Shown here one piece after another: positions 25,912 to 35,938 of a DNA stretch of 64,000 nucleotides. Position numbers and translations under genes: made by a program. The notes below the pieces were generated by a model. That model saw only the letters and a program-made list of their open reading frames with translations, ran no database searches and was not told the origin of the DNA. Each line of letters starts with the position of its first letter. The first letter of the stretch is position 1. This DNA is from Pedobacter jeongneungensis (GTDB lineage Bacteria; Bacteroidota; Bacteroidia; Sphingobacteriales; Sphingobacteriaceae), in contig NZ_AYMG01000020.1 in the NCBI RefSeq assembly GCF_000633455.1, positions 1 to 64,000 of the forward strand, in the 5' to 3' direction.

Positions 25912-28900
25912 ATGAAAGAAATTTACTTTAAACTCATCAGGCATTGTTTACCATTTGTAATGATAATGGTAACAATTCCGGCATTTGCACAGCAAACCGT
26001 TACCGGGAAAGTTACAGATGCCTCAGGACAAGGAATCCCAAGTACTACCGTTTTGGTTAAGGGCACTAAAAACGGAACATCAACCAGTCCGGGAGGTACT
26101 TATACCATTAAGGTTAATAAAGGCGACGTGTTGGTTTTTAGTTTAATCGGCTACTTGTCGCAAGAAGTAACCATTCAGGATCAGGCTAACGTTAACGTAA
26201 AGCTTTTAGAAGATAGCAAAGGTTTAGATGAAGTAGTGGTAGTGGGCTATGGTACACAAAACAGGAGGAGCGTTACCAGTTCTATTTCTAAATTAGATAA
26301 AGAAGTATTGGCCAATACGCCACGATCAAACGCCGCTTCAGCTTTGCAGGGTACCGTTCCGGGGCTACAGGTAGTTACTGCATCCGGACAGCCTGGAGCC
26401 GCACCTTCAATATTGCTGCGTGGCGGAGCTTCTATCAACAGTCCGGGCGCACCCCTTGTGATTGTTGATGGGGTAATCAGGTCATTAAGCGACATTTCTT
26501 CCGAAAACATCGAATCGATCGAAACTTTAAAAGATGCTTCTGCAACAGCCATTTATGGCGCCAGGGCAAACAATGGGGTAATATTGGTAACCACTAAAAC
26601 CGGCAAAGCAGGCAGTTCGCAGATCGCCTATAAATTTACAGGAGGTTATAACCAGGAGCGCAAAGGATACCAATATATGGGCGCCGGCGATTATATCTAC
26701 TATACCCGTTTGGGTTATTTAAATGCGGGCAGAACATTGGCCCAGGCAAATGGCTCGAGGGGTTTGGGCTTGTCGACAAATGCGGCAGATCTGGCCAGTT
26801 TTGATATCAGGACCTACATACCTGGTACTACGGTTTTGCCAAGTGGCTGGCAGCTGGTTAACGATCCGTACGGTGGACAAATCATGTATAAAGATCATGG
26901 TGGAGAAGTGGAGGACTTAGTTTTTCAGAATACCTATACTAAAGATCATTATGTGAGTGCAAGCGGCGGAAATGAAAAGGGGAAATATTTTGCAGCCTTC
27001 GATGCCTATAATGAGGATGGTGTAATTGTAGGTTCGAAATACAAAAGGTACACTGGCGACATTAACGGATCCTATAAAATTAAGCCGAATGTCGAAATCA
27101 GCTCAGGCGTAACCTTATCAACATCTTCTCAACTGGGCACCATAGGTGGTGAGGTAAATACTTTATACAGAAGCTTAGCCATCTGGCCAACTTTTAACCC
27201 CTGGATTGATGAAGCAAAAATGGTAGCTAATCCCGGCAACAGCAGCAGCGATGGTAATCCTTTATATTGGTTAGGCAGGTTAGACCGCTCGAATGAAGTA
27301 AACAGGGTTGTAGCCAATGCTGCCGTAAAATGGGATATTATTCCAGGTCTTTATTTCAAAGCCACGGGTAACGCCTACCTGTTTGAAACATTGGATCAAT
27401 CTTTCCAAAAATCAACCCAGACTTATGCGCAGATTTTTGCCAATTCGGGTAGCAGTACCACGAGGAACTCAACAAGTAGTTTTGGCAGGGATTTTCAAAC
27501 ACAATACAACGGAATTTTAAATTATACCAAATCTTTCGGAAAACACAATTTTAACCTGATGGGCGGTGGCGAATATTTTGATGTAAAATCTTATGCTTCC
27601 CAGGTTTTGGGGCAAAATGCACCAACAGATGATATTCCGACCGCAAATGCCTCTACAACATTCGCTGCGGGATCTAATTACACAACCAGAACAGAATATA
27701 AGATTTTATCAGCTTTTAGCCGCTTTGCTTACGATTTCGATCAGAAATACCTGTTTACGGCTGTGTTTAGGCTTGATGGTGCATCTAGTTTGGCCAGCGA
27801 AAATAGAAATGGTTTCTTTCCCGGGATTTCTGCAGGCTGGAACGTGCACCGCGAAGAATTTTTTAAGGATTCTAAAATCAGTCAGGTTATTTCGAGCCTG
27901 AAACCAAGGATCAGCTATGGTCAGAATGGAAATATTGCAGGTTTGGGCCGGTACGAAACGCAAGGTGTTTACAGCTTACAGGGAAATTATAATGGAAGTG
28001 CAGGTTTTTTGAACACCGGGATCATTAATAAGGATTTAAGATGGGAAAAAAGTAAAACCACAGATCTGGGTTTAGACATGGGTTTATTAAACGACCGCAT
28101 TACTGTTATATTTGATTATTACGACCGTAAAACGAGTGATCTGTTAACCAATCTTGACCTGCCGAGTTATACCGGATTTTCAAGTTTCAGAACCAATTTA
28201 GGCACATTTCAGAACAAAGGAGTTGAAATTGGAATAGATGCAAAAATCTTAAGCAAAGGCGATTTTAAATTAAATGCAGGTGCCAATGCTTCATTCGTAA
28301 AAAACAAAATCCTGAAATTGCCTTTCAACGGAAATGAGAACAACAGACAAGGCGGTTTACAGATTTACGATCCTGCATCAGGTCAGGTGATATGGGTAGG
28401 TGGTTTACAGGAAGGCCAGCCCCTTGGCAATATGTACGGTTACCGTCAGGTTTCTATTTTTAAAGATGCCGCCGAGGTTGCTGCAGTTGCCGGCAACAGA
28501 ACCGATGCTATAGCTGGTGTAACCGGACCCAATTTAGCTCCAGGAGTTAACGGAAGAATTACCCCCGGAGATGTGAACTGGCAGGATGTAAACGGTGATA
28601 ACATCATCGATTCAAGGGATCAGGTTTATTTGGGTAACATTTATCCAAAATGGACGGGTGGTTTTAATTTCAATGCCAGTTACAAGGGGTTTGGGTTTTA
28701 TAACAGATGGGATTTTGCTTTAGGACATACCATTTACAACGATCTTGTGGCCCGTACATTGGGTAACTATCAGGGTACTTTCAACTATATCGATCTACAG
28801 GCGCAGGCCTGGTCGCCAACCAACACCGATACCGATATTCCAAAGGTTTATTATGCCGACCAGGTGGCGGGTTCTAAACAAAATTATACCCGTGCCAACA

Positions 28901-29190
28901 ACGGAAATGCCGCATTGAACGGAAACAATTCGCGGTTTTATGAAAAAGGCGATTATTTGTGCCTGAGAGAGGTTACCCTTTCTTACGACCTGCCCAAAGG
29001 ACTGTTACAGAAATCAAAATTCTTTAACAATGCAAGGATTTATGTAACCGGAAGCAACCTCTTGTACATCACCAAATTTTCAGGTCCATCGCCAGAGCCA
29101 CCGGTATCGGGAACAACCATTACAGGTATTTATTCAGGAACATATCCAACACCGAGGACATTTATAATGGGACTTCAGGTGGGCTTTTAA
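25912..29190 (+). CDS. SusC/RagA-type TonB-dependent outer membrane transporter
   Basis: A 1092-residue transporter. It has a signal peptide (ending PAFAQ), a carboxypeptidase-like regulatory domain (TVTGKVTDASGQGIPSTTV), the TonB box region DEVVVVGYGTQ, the plug domain (LLRGGASINSPGAPLVIVDG, SIETLKDASATAIYGARANN) and a C-terminal beta-barrel ending in QVGF. It forms a complex with the SusD lipoprotein that follows after 18 bases. Because the operon encodes sialidase, esterase, lyase and MFS transporter, the likely cargo is sialylated glycan or free sialic acid. Confidence 0.96.
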   Translation: MKEIYFKLIRHCLPFVMIMVTIPAFAQQTVTGKVTDASGQGIPSTTVLVKGTKNGTSTSPGGTYTIKVNKGDVLVFSLIGYLSQEVTIQDQANVNVKLLEDSKGLDEVVVVGYGTQNRRSVTSSISKLDKEVLANTPRSNAASALQGTVPGLQVVTASGQPGAAPSILLRGGASINSPGAPLVIVDGVIRSLSDISSENIESIETLKDASATAIYGARANNGVILVTTKTGKAGSSQIAYKFTGGYNQERKGYQYMGAGDYIYYTRLGYLNAGRTLAQANGSRGLGLSTNAADLASFDIRTYIPGTTVLPSGWQLVNDPYGGQIMYKDHGGEVEDLVFQNTYTKDHYVSASGGNEKGKYFAAFDAYNEDGVIVGSKYKRYTGDINGSYKIKPNVEISSGVTLSTSSQLGTIGGEVNTLYRSLAIWPTFNPWIDEAKMVANPGNSSSDGNPLYWLGRLDRSNEVNRVVANAAVKWDIIPGLYFKATGNAYLFETLDQSFQKSTQTYAQIFANSGSSTTRNSTSSFGRDFQTQYNGILNYTKSFGKHNFNLMGGGEYFDVKSYASQVLGQNAPTDDIPTANASTTFAAGSNYTTRTEYKILSAFSRFAYDFDQKYLFTAVFRLDGASSLASENRNGFFPGISAGWNVHREEFFKDSKISQVISSLKPRISYGQNGNIAGLGRYETQGVYSLQGNYNGSAGFLNTGIINKDLRWEKSKTTDLGLDMGLLNDRITVIFDYYDRKTSDLLTNLDLPSYTGFSSFRTNLGTFQNKGVEIGIDAKILSKGDFKLNAGANASFVKNKILKLPFNGNENNRQGGLQIYDPASGQVIWVGGLQEGQPLGNMYGYRQVSIFKDAAEVAAVAGNRTDAIAGVTGPNLAPGVNGRITPGDVNWQDVNGDNIIDSRDQVYLGNIYPKWTGGFNFNASYKGFGFYNRWDFALGHTIYNDLVARTLGNYQGTFNYIDLQAQAWSPTNTDTDIPKVYYADQVAGSKQNYTRANNGNAALNGNNSRFYEKGDYLCLREVTLSYDLPKGLLQKSKFFNNARIYVTGSNLLYITKFSGPSPEPPVSGTTITGIYSGTYPTPRTFIMGLQVGF

Positions 29191-29208
29191 CAAAAAAACG
29201 ATCAAAAG

Positions 29209-30750
29209 ATGAAAACGATATTTAGAAATATATTGGTACTGTTAAGCCTGTCTGGCCTGATCTTTACCGGATGTAAAAATGAACTGGACTTAAGTCCGGT
29301 GAGTAGTTTAAGCGATGCAAGTTATTGGCAAACTGCCGATCAGTTTGATGCTTTCGTAAATGGCGTATATACCCGTTTTAGGGGGCACAATGCTAATTTT
29401 CAATATTTGGGAGAGTTGCGTTCCGATATTTTCGGTACTGATCCCGGTTCTACAGCAACTTTTACAGGCGAGGCAACGCAGGGTTTAGAGCGTATGTGGC
29501 TGCAAACACTCGATGCCGATAACGCAGGCGTTAGTGGTTTTGGTGGTTTTTATACCAATATCAACCAGATTAATTTACTGATCCAAAAACTGAATGAAAC
29601 CAGTATTCTGCCAGATGCAAAAAAGAAAAATTATCTTGGGATGGCCTATGGTTTACGTGCTTTTTATTATTTCCAGATGTATAGAACCTGGGGCAAAACC
29701 ATTATCCAAACAGCGCCCACAACTTCAGTTGATGTATCCAACCTGGCTAAAGCTGCATCAAGCAAGGCCGATGTAATGGCACTTATTAAAGCAGATATTG
29801 AGCTTTCTAATTCAAATTTTGGATCAAGCTATGTTTTTGATGCTAAAAATAAAAAAGGATTTTGGTCAAAAGCAGCTACCCAAATGTTGAAAGCCGAAGT
29901 TTACCTGTGGAATGCACACCGGAGCGGAGGGTTAGCCGATGCTACAACAGCTAAAACGGCATTAACCGATATCCAGGCAAATGTTACATTATCATTATTG
30001 CCAAATTTTACCGATGTTTTTTCGACCACAAACAAGGATAACAACGAAATTATATTCTCTTCCAAAAATAAATTAGACGAGGCTACATTGGGTTTCATTG
30101 GTAATTATGTACCTCAAACAGGTTTAATTGTTAATTTTTACGATTCGGTGGGCAACCGTAAATTTGATGTAGCTACCGATAATTATGGCGGCTTGTTAAG
30201 GGCGCCAACCAAAATTGCGACATACCGCAAGTTTAATAACCTCGATCTGCGAAAAAATGTTTCTATTCAGGCCGCCTATACTAAAAATACTGCCGGAACT
30301 TATTCAATTGCAGGTGCTTTTCTTAAAAAATATCAGGGCGAGCAAAACGCGGGTAACAGGGTTTATACAAACGATTTTTTGATTTATCGCTATGCAGACC
30401 TGTTACTTTTACTGGCTGAGGCAAAGGTGATTTTAGGTGAAAGTCCGGTGGCAGAAATTAACCTGGTTAGGGCGAGGGGATATGGCGCAAATTATAATGC
30501 AGCTACTTTGGGTTATCCAAACCAGGCGGTGGATGTAAACGCAAATGAAGCCATTTTAAAAGAACGTTTTCTGGAGTTTGTTGGTGAAGGAAAACGTTGG
30601 TACGATTTAAGGCGCATGGGCGATAGTTTCGTTTACGAATATACAAGCATTACCGCGGCAACTTCCTATAAGCTGTTATGGCCTTTAGATCGGAGTACGC
30701 TTACCAACAACAGGGCGCTGGTACAAAACCCGGGTTATCCGGTTTTTTAA
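29209..30750 (+). CDS. SusD/RagB-type surface glycan-binding lipoprotein
   Basis: A 513-residue lipoprotein with lipobox cysteine in LIFTGCKNE. It has the N-terminal SusD-like domain (SDASYWQTADQFDAFVNGVY) and the C-terminal RagB signature FLEFVGEGKRWYDLRRMG. It forms the lid over the SusC channel and binds the glycan at the surface. It is followed by a hairpin (30804-30833), which may reduce read-through into the catabolic genes. Confidence 0.96.
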   Translation: MKTIFRNILVLLSLSGLIFTGCKNELDLSPVSSLSDASYWQTADQFDAFVNGVYTRFRGHNANFQYLGELRSDIFGTDPGSTATFTGEATQGLERMWLQTLDADNAGVSGFGGFYTNINQINLLIQKLNETSILPDAKKKNYLGMAYGLRAFYYFQMYRTWGKTIIQTAPTTSVDVSNLAKAASSKADVMALIKADIELSNSNFGSSYVFDAKNKKGFWSKAATQMLKAEVYLWNAHRSGGLADATTAKTALTDIQANVTLSLLPNFTDVFSTTNKDNNEIIFSSKNKLDEATLGFIGNYVPQTGLIVNFYDSVGNRKFDVATDNYGGLLRAPTKIATYRKFNNLDLRKNVSIQAAYTKNTAGTYSIAGAFLKKYQGEQNAGNRVYTNDFLIYRYADLLLLLAEAKVILGESPVAEINLVRARGYGANYNAATLGYPNQAVDVNANEAILKERFLEFVGEGKRWYDLRRMGDSFVYEYTSITAATSYKLLWPLDRSTLTNNRALVQNPGYPVF

Positions 30751-30803
30751 AGAAATGGAACGTCTTTTCGATTTGATAGCGATCGGATGGAGTGAAGCGG
30801 AAC

Positions 30804-30833
30804 GGAGAAATCTTTGAACCTAAAGGTTTCTCC
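30804..30833. terminator. Hairpin between susD-like gene and lyase gene
   Basis: GGAGAAATCTTT-gaacct-AAAGGTTTCTCC is a 12-base stem with one G-U pair. The left arm is also the core of the repeat at 1-283. It may attenuate transcription between the transport and catabolic parts of the operon. Confidence 0.5.
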
Positions 30834-30908
30834 ATTAATTCTTAATGCTGAAGTCAGTAGAAATTGGCAACGTTCAGTACTATCTTTTAAATTATACAGA
30901 AATACAAT

Positions 30909-31856
30909 ATGCAAAACATTAAATTACAAGGACTTATTGCTGCGCCATTTACTCCGTTTCATCAGGATGGTGAATTAAACCTGCAGCTGATTCCGGAATA
31001 TTATTCATTTTTAAAAAAGAACGGTGTTACAGGTGCTTTTATCTGTGGATCAACCGGAGAAGGGGTTTCGCTTACGCTTGATGAAAAAATGAAAGTAGCC
31101 GCAGCATGGGCTGATGCCTGCAAAAGCGATACGCATTTTAAAGTAATGACCTTACTTGGGGGAACCTGCCTGGCTGATTGCAAAGTATTGGCGAAACACG
31201 CCTCAGAAATAGGCCTTTATGGCGTTTCATTTACTGCGCCATCTTATTTTAAACCCGCAACTGTTGAGGTTTTGGCCGAAATGTGTGCCGAAATTGCTGC
31301 TGTTGTACCCGATATGCCATTTTATTACTATCATATTCCGGTACTAACAGGGGCAAACCACAATATGATCGATTTATTGGAAGCCGTAGATGGTAAAATA
31401 CCAAATTTCGCAGGCATAAAATACACTCATGAGGATTTTATGGATTTTCTTTCCTGTATGAGTTTCAAAAATAACAAATACGATATGCTTTGGGGTCGCG
31501 ACGAAAATATACTTTCTGCACTGGTTTTAGATGCAAAAGGTGCTGTAGGAAGTACATTTAATTACCTTGCTCCTTTGTATAATCAATTGATTGAAGCTTT
31601 TGAACAAAACGACCTGAAAACTGCCGTTGCATTGCAGCAGAAATCGATCGATTTTATCCGATTATTGGGTAAATATGGTGGAATTGCAACAGGTAAAGCT
31701 TATATGAAAATGATCGGGTTAGATTGTGGCGAATTCAGATTACCTGTTAGAAACATGGATGCAGCAGCATTCGTACAATTTAAAACAGATGTTGAAAATT
31801 TAGATTTTCAGGCTTTTAAATCGAAAGCTTCTTTAACCACAGATGTACACCGCTAA
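30909..31856 (+). CDS. nanA: N-acetylneuraminate lyase (DapA/NAL family)
   Basis: A 315-residue class I aldolase. The substrate carboxylate-binding motif GSTGEG is at about residues 48-53, the tyrosine region is FYYYHIPVLTG, and the Schiff-base lysine is in FAGIKYTHED. The GSTGE form and the cluster context favour the sialic acid lyase over dihydrodipicolinate synthase. It splits N-acetylneuraminate to N-acetylmannosamine and pyruvate in the cytoplasm. It is followed by a 127-base gap and the mutarotase gene. Confidence 0.92.
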   Translation: MQNIKLQGLIAAPFTPFHQDGELNLQLIPEYYSFLKKNGVTGAFICGSTGEGVSLTLDEKMKVAAAWADACKSDTHFKVMTLLGGTCLADCKVLAKHASEIGLYGVSFTAPSYFKPATVEVLAEMCAEIAAVVPDMPFYYYHIPVLTGANHNMIDLLEAVDGKIPNFAGIKYTHEDFMDFLSCMSFKNNKYDMLWGRDENILSALVLDAKGAVGSTFNYLAPLYNQLIEAFEQNDLKTAVALQQKSIDFIRLLGKYGGIATGKAYMKMIGLDCGEFRLPVRNMDAAAFVQFKTDVENLDFQAFKSKASLTTDVHR

Positions 31857-31983
31857 CACGGATTTTATCTCTGTGTATCCTCTTGATCAGGGATTAAATT
31901 ATGTTTACCTGAAAGGGTGGAGCATGATGAAATTGAAAGCAACAAGTAATGGTTATCTTTATTTGTGCCCAAATTAAATATTA

Positions 31984-33138
31984 ATGAAAAACTTTATTTT
32001 ATACCTTACTTTCTTGCTTACATCTATCATATCACCAGAATTATTGGCACAGCAACATGTAGAAAATATAACCTGGAGTGTTGCCGCCAAAATACCACCT
32101 GCGCCTAAACAAAAAGCAGCTATTGGTTTAGCAGGTGCAATTTCGGGTATTAATCACAATGTTGTACTTATTGCTGGCGGAACAAATTTTCCTGACGGCA
32201 TGCCTTGGAACGGAGGCAAAAAGAAATATTACAATGATGTTTTTCTATATCTTAAAACTGCAGGTAATCTACGTTTAATGACTACTAAGGAAAACTTGAA
32301 ATTACCTTTTAATCTGGCTTACGCTGCAGTTTGTAGCACTTCGCATGGAATTGTTGTTGCTGGCGGCGAAAATGAAAACGGACTGAGTAATAAGATATTG
32401 ATCTTAAATTGGAAAGCTCAACAATTACATGTTAACTTTCTTCCTGATTTGCCAAATGCCTTAAGCAATGCTGCTTTAACCGTAATTGGAGATGTAATCT
32501 ACCTGGCAGGGGGTGAAGTGGAAAATGGGGCAACCGATCTGTTTTTATCATTAAATTTATCAAAACCGCAGGAGGGATGGAAAAAAATGACCAATCTGCC
32601 TCATTCCGTTTCCCATACCGTTTTGCTGCATCCTGAAGATACTCATGAAATTTTCCTCATTGGAGGGCGAAAACGAAACCAGGGTGATACCAGCACCATT
32701 TATAATAGTGTATATGCCTTTAATATAGATAAACAAAGCTGGACGGTAAAAAAATCATTGCCTTGTGTTTTATCTGCGGCTGCCGGTATTGCAAACAGAA
32801 AAGATCTTTTAATCTTCAGTGGCGATCATGGCCAAACTTTTCATCAGGCAGAAAAACTGATAGCAGCAATCGAACAGGAGCAAGATCCCGTTAAAAAAGA
32901 GAACTTAAATCAACAGAAAATTAAACTGCAATCTAATCATCCCGGTTTTAACAGGTCAGTTTTAAAATATGATATTACAAACAACACCTGGCAGACCTTA
33001 AAAAACATGATGCCTTATGGTACAGTTACCACCAATGCAGTGGTTTCAGATCATGAGGTGATTATAGCGGGGGGAGAAATTAAAGCAGGAATAAGAACGC
33101 CCAATATTTTGGTGGGGAAATTAATGTCTAACAGATGA
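31984..33138 (+). CDS. nanM: Kelch-type N-acetylneuraminate epimerase/mutarotase (NanM-like)
   Basis: A 384-residue protein with a signal peptide ending LLAQQ. Kelch motifs recur (VVLIAGGTNFPDG, GIVVAGGENENG, VIYLAGGEVENG, IFLIGGRKRNQG, VIIAGGEIKAG), which gives a six-bladed propeller in the cyclically permuted order described for this family. It converts alpha- to beta-sialic acid in the periplasm and so speeds uptake. Its stop overlaps the MFS transporter start by four bases. Confidence 0.92.
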   Translation: MKNFILYLTFLLTSIISPELLAQQHVENITWSVAAKIPPAPKQKAAIGLAGAISGINHNVVLIAGGTNFPDGMPWNGGKKKYYNDVFLYLKTAGNLRLMTTKENLKLPFNLAYAAVCSTSHGIVVAGGENENGLSNKILILNWKAQQLHVNFLPDLPNALSNAALTVIGDVIYLAGGEVENGATDLFLSLNLSKPQEGWKKMTNLPHSVSHTVLLHPEDTHEIFLIGGRKRNQGDTSTIYNSVYAFNIDKQSWTVKKSLPCVLSAAAGIANRKDLLIFSGDHGQTFHQAEKLIAAIEQEQDPVKKENLNQQKIKLQSNHPGFNRSVLKYDITNNTWQTLKNMMPYGTVTTNAVVSDHEVIIAGGEIKAGIRTPNILVGKLMSNR

Positions 33139-34364
33139 GAGAGAAAAGATACGCATGGGTGGTAGTTGCACTGCTTTGGTTTGTAGCCTTGTTAAATTAC
33201 ATGGACCGTCAAATGCTTTCAACCATGAAGCCTGCCATGCAGATGGATATTGCCGAACTGCAATCGGCTACCAATTTTGGCTATCTGATGGCTATTTTTC
33301 TATGGATTTATGGCTTAATGAGCCCCATATCTGGAATTATTGCCGATAAATTAAACCGGAAATGGCTAATTGTGGGCAGTTTACTGGTTTGGTCGCTGGT
33401 TACTTTTTTAATGGGCTACGCTACTACTTTTAATCAGATTTACTGGTTAAGGGCATTAATGGGGGTAAGTGAGGCACTTTATATCCCGGCAGGTTTATCA
33501 CTAATAGCCGATTACCACAGTTCGAAAACCAGATCGGTAGCCATTGGCATCCACATGACGGGCCTTTACATAGGGCAGGCACTGGGCGGTTTTGGTGCAA
33601 CCATTGCTTCAAAATTTTCATGGCAGGCTACTTTCCATTCTTTTGGTTTTGTCGGGATTGTTTACGCATTGATTTTGGTATTCTTTCTAAGAGAAAAAAA
33701 GAAGGTGCTATTGCAGGAAAAAGAGTCTGTTCAACCAAAACCCTCGCTTTTTAAAGGACTGGCGCTTTTGTTTAGCAATATTTCTTTCTGGATAATCCTC
33801 ATCTATTTTGCCATCCCTAGTTTACCCGGTTGGGCAACTAAAAATTGGCTTCCCACTTTATTTGCCAATAATTTAGGAATCGATATGGCACAGGCAGGAC
33901 CAATTTCGACCATTACCATTGCGGCCTCTTCATTTTTAGGAGTAATTTTTGGAGGCATTTTATCCGACAGGTGGGTGCAGAAAAACATTAAAGGGCGTAT
34001 TTATACCAGCGCCATTGGCCTGGGCTTAACCATTCCGTCTTTATTGCTGATCGGTTTTGGTCATTCTTTGTTCAATATCATAGGAGCGGCCTTTTGTTTC
34101 GGTTTTGGCTATGGCATGTTCGATGCCAATAATATGCCTATTCTTTGTCAGTTTGTTCCTTCAAAATACAGGGCTACGGCTTATGGCATAATGAATATGA
34201 CCGGTGTTTTTGCAGGGGCTTTTATTACCGATTTATTGGGTAAATCAACTGATTCAGGCAGTCTGGGGAAAGATTTCGCCATGTTATCCATCATTGTTTT
34301 TATCGCCCTGATGATTCAGCTTTATTTCCTGCGTCCGAAATTTAACGATTTTGAAGATGCTTAA
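33135..34364 (+). CDS. nanT: MFS transporter, sialic acid importer
   Basis: A 409-residue carrier with 12 helices. The first helix motif LLWFVALLNYMDRQMLS and the loop DKLNRKWLIVG are typical of the sugar-acid/anion symporter branch (GudP/ExuT-like). Translational overlap with the mutarotase gene (ATGA) and position before the sialidase gene make it the inner-membrane importer for free sialic acid, corresponding to NanT of Bacteroides fragilis. The assignment of the cargo is from context. Confidence 0.88.
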   Translation: MREKRYAWVVVALLWFVALLNYMDRQMLSTMKPAMQMDIAELQSATNFGYLMAIFLWIYGLMSPISGIIADKLNRKWLIVGSLLVWSLVTFLMGYATTFNQIYWLRALMGVSEALYIPAGLSLIADYHSSKTRSVAIGIHMTGLYIGQALGGFGATIASKFSWQATFHSFGFVGIVYALILVFFLREKKKVLLQEKESVQPKPSLFKGLALLFSNISFWIILIYFAIPSLPGWATKNWLPTLFANNLGIDMAQAGPISTITIAASSFLGVIFGGILSDRWVQKNIKGRIYTSAIGLGLTIPSLLLIGFGHSLFNIIGAAFCFGFGYGMFDANNMPILCQFVPSKYRATAYGIMNMTGVFAGAFITDLLGKSTDSGSLGKDFAMLSIIVFIALMIQLYFLRPKFNDFEDA

Positions 34365-34378
34365 ATCAACAGAAAATT

Positions 34379-35932
34379 ATGAGAAAATTTAAAATAAAAG
34401 CAGGCTTAGCTTTGCTGCTCCTATTCGCTTCATTTGCATTAAAAGCCTCACCGCCAAAAGGAATCACGATTACAGTCTCATCACCTGTGGTTCCTGTTTT
34501 AAAAGGATTGGAAACGAATCCGCTTTTGCGGGTATTGATTTATATCCCGGCTGGTGAAAAAGAAATTTCATTTAATAAGATAGCTGCCAGGCTCAATCCC
34601 GCAGGGCTTAAATCTGTAGAAAAAATCGATGTGTATTTTACCGATCAGGAACCGCTTTTTGCAGCTAAAAATAAGTTAACTACCATAAACCCTGCCACTG
34701 TAAATATTGGCTTTGAGGTGAACATTAACCTTAAGCCAGGGATGCATTACATTTGGTTTAGTGCTAAGCTTAGAGAGGATGCCGATATCGATTCGAAAAT
34801 CGAATTTCATGTTAGCCTGGTTGAAGACACAGGTGCAAAAAAATACCTAGTGAAAGAGGAGGGGCAGGGCTACGTAAAAAGATTAGGTGTCGCCGTAAAA
34901 AAAGCTGGTGAAAACGGTATCAATACCTTTCGGATTCCCGGGATAACCACTACAGATAAAGGCTCATTAATTGCCGTTTACGATATCCGTTATAAAAATT
35001 CAGGAGACCTGCCCGGAAATATTGATGTAGGGATGAGCCGAAGTACTGATGGGGGCAAAAACTGGGCGCCATTGAAAGTGATTATGGACATGGGCGAGCC
35101 GAACGAAAACAATGGGGTTGGCGATCCGGCCATACTTTTCGATCCCGTTACTAAAAAGATTTGGGTGGCAGCACTATGGAGTAAAGGAAACAGATCTATT
35201 GCAGGATCAAAACCCGGTTTATCAGAAGATGTTACCGGCCAGTTGGTGTTGGTGAGCAGTGATGATGACGGATTAACCTGGTCGGCACCTAAAAGCATCA
35301 CCAAAAATGTTAAAGATCCTGAATGGAACCTGTTTTTTAATGGGCCGGGTAGCGGTATCGCAATGGCAGATGGTAAACTGGTTTTTGCAGCGCAATACTG
35401 GGATGAAAATGCCATGCCTTATTCTACTTTGTTGTACAGTAATGATCATGGTGCAACCTGGAAAACAGAAGACGGGCCAAAGCCAAATACTACAGAAAGT
35501 CAGATTATTGAAACCACGCCAGGTGCTTTAATGCTCAACATGCGCGATAACCGCGGCAGTTTTAGAAGTGTAGCCACCACTACAGATCTGGGTAAAACCT
35601 GGACAGAGCACCATACCTCTTATAATGCCCTCCAAGATCCGGTTTGTATGGCAAGTTTTATTAAAGCAAATGTATTGGTAAAGGGCAGACAGAAAGAGGT
35701 AGTGTTTTTCGGAAATAATAATACACAGTTTAACCGCTATAATTTAACCATAAAAGCCAGTTTGGATCTGGGTGAAAGCTGGAACAGGAAAAATGAACTC
35801 CTTATCGATGACAGAAAGTTTTATGGTTATTCTTCCATAACAAAGATTGATGAGAAAACCATAGGTTTCTTTTACGAAGGGTTGAAAGATCTATATTTTG
35901 TCCGCATTCCGGTGAGCGAAATTGTTAAATAA
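34379..35932 (+). CDS. nanH: Exo-alpha-sialidase (GH33)
   Basis: A 517-residue enzyme with a signal peptide (ending LKASP). Residues 25-165 are an N-terminal carbohydrate-binding beta-domain. The catalytic propeller starts with the arginine-containing motif FRIPGITTTDKG, and five Asp-boxes are seen: SRSTDGGKNW, SSDDDGLTW, SNDHGATW, TTDLGKTW and SLDLGESW. The catalytic Asp lies in VYDIRY and the Tyr/Glu pair in the later repeats. It releases terminal sialic acid from glycans in the periplasm or at the surface. It lies 14 bases after the transporter. Confidence 0.95.
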   Translation: MRKFKIKAGLALLLLFASFALKASPPKGITITVSSPVVPVLKGLETNPLLRVLIYIPAGEKEISFNKIAARLNPAGLKSVEKIDVYFTDQEPLFAAKNKLTTINPATVNIGFEVNINLKPGMHYIWFSAKLREDADIDSKIEFHVSLVEDTGAKKYLVKEEGQGYVKRLGVAVKKAGENGINTFRIPGITTTDKGSLIAVYDIRYKNSGDLPGNIDVGMSRSTDGGKNWAPLKVIMDMGEPNENNGVGDPAILFDPVTKKIWVAALWSKGNRSIAGSKPGLSEDVTGQLVLVSSDDDGLTWSAPKSITKNVKDPEWNLFFNGPGSGIAMADGKLVFAAQYWDENAMPYSTLLYSNDHGATWKTEDGPKPNTTESQIIETTPGALMLNMRDNRGSFRSVATTTDLGKTWTEHHTSYNALQDPVCMASFIKANVLVKGRQKEVVFFGNNNTQFNRYNLTIKASLDLGESWNRKNELLIDDRKFYGYSSITKIDEKTIGFFYEGLKDLYFVRIPVSEIVK

Positions 35933-35938
35933 CCTTCA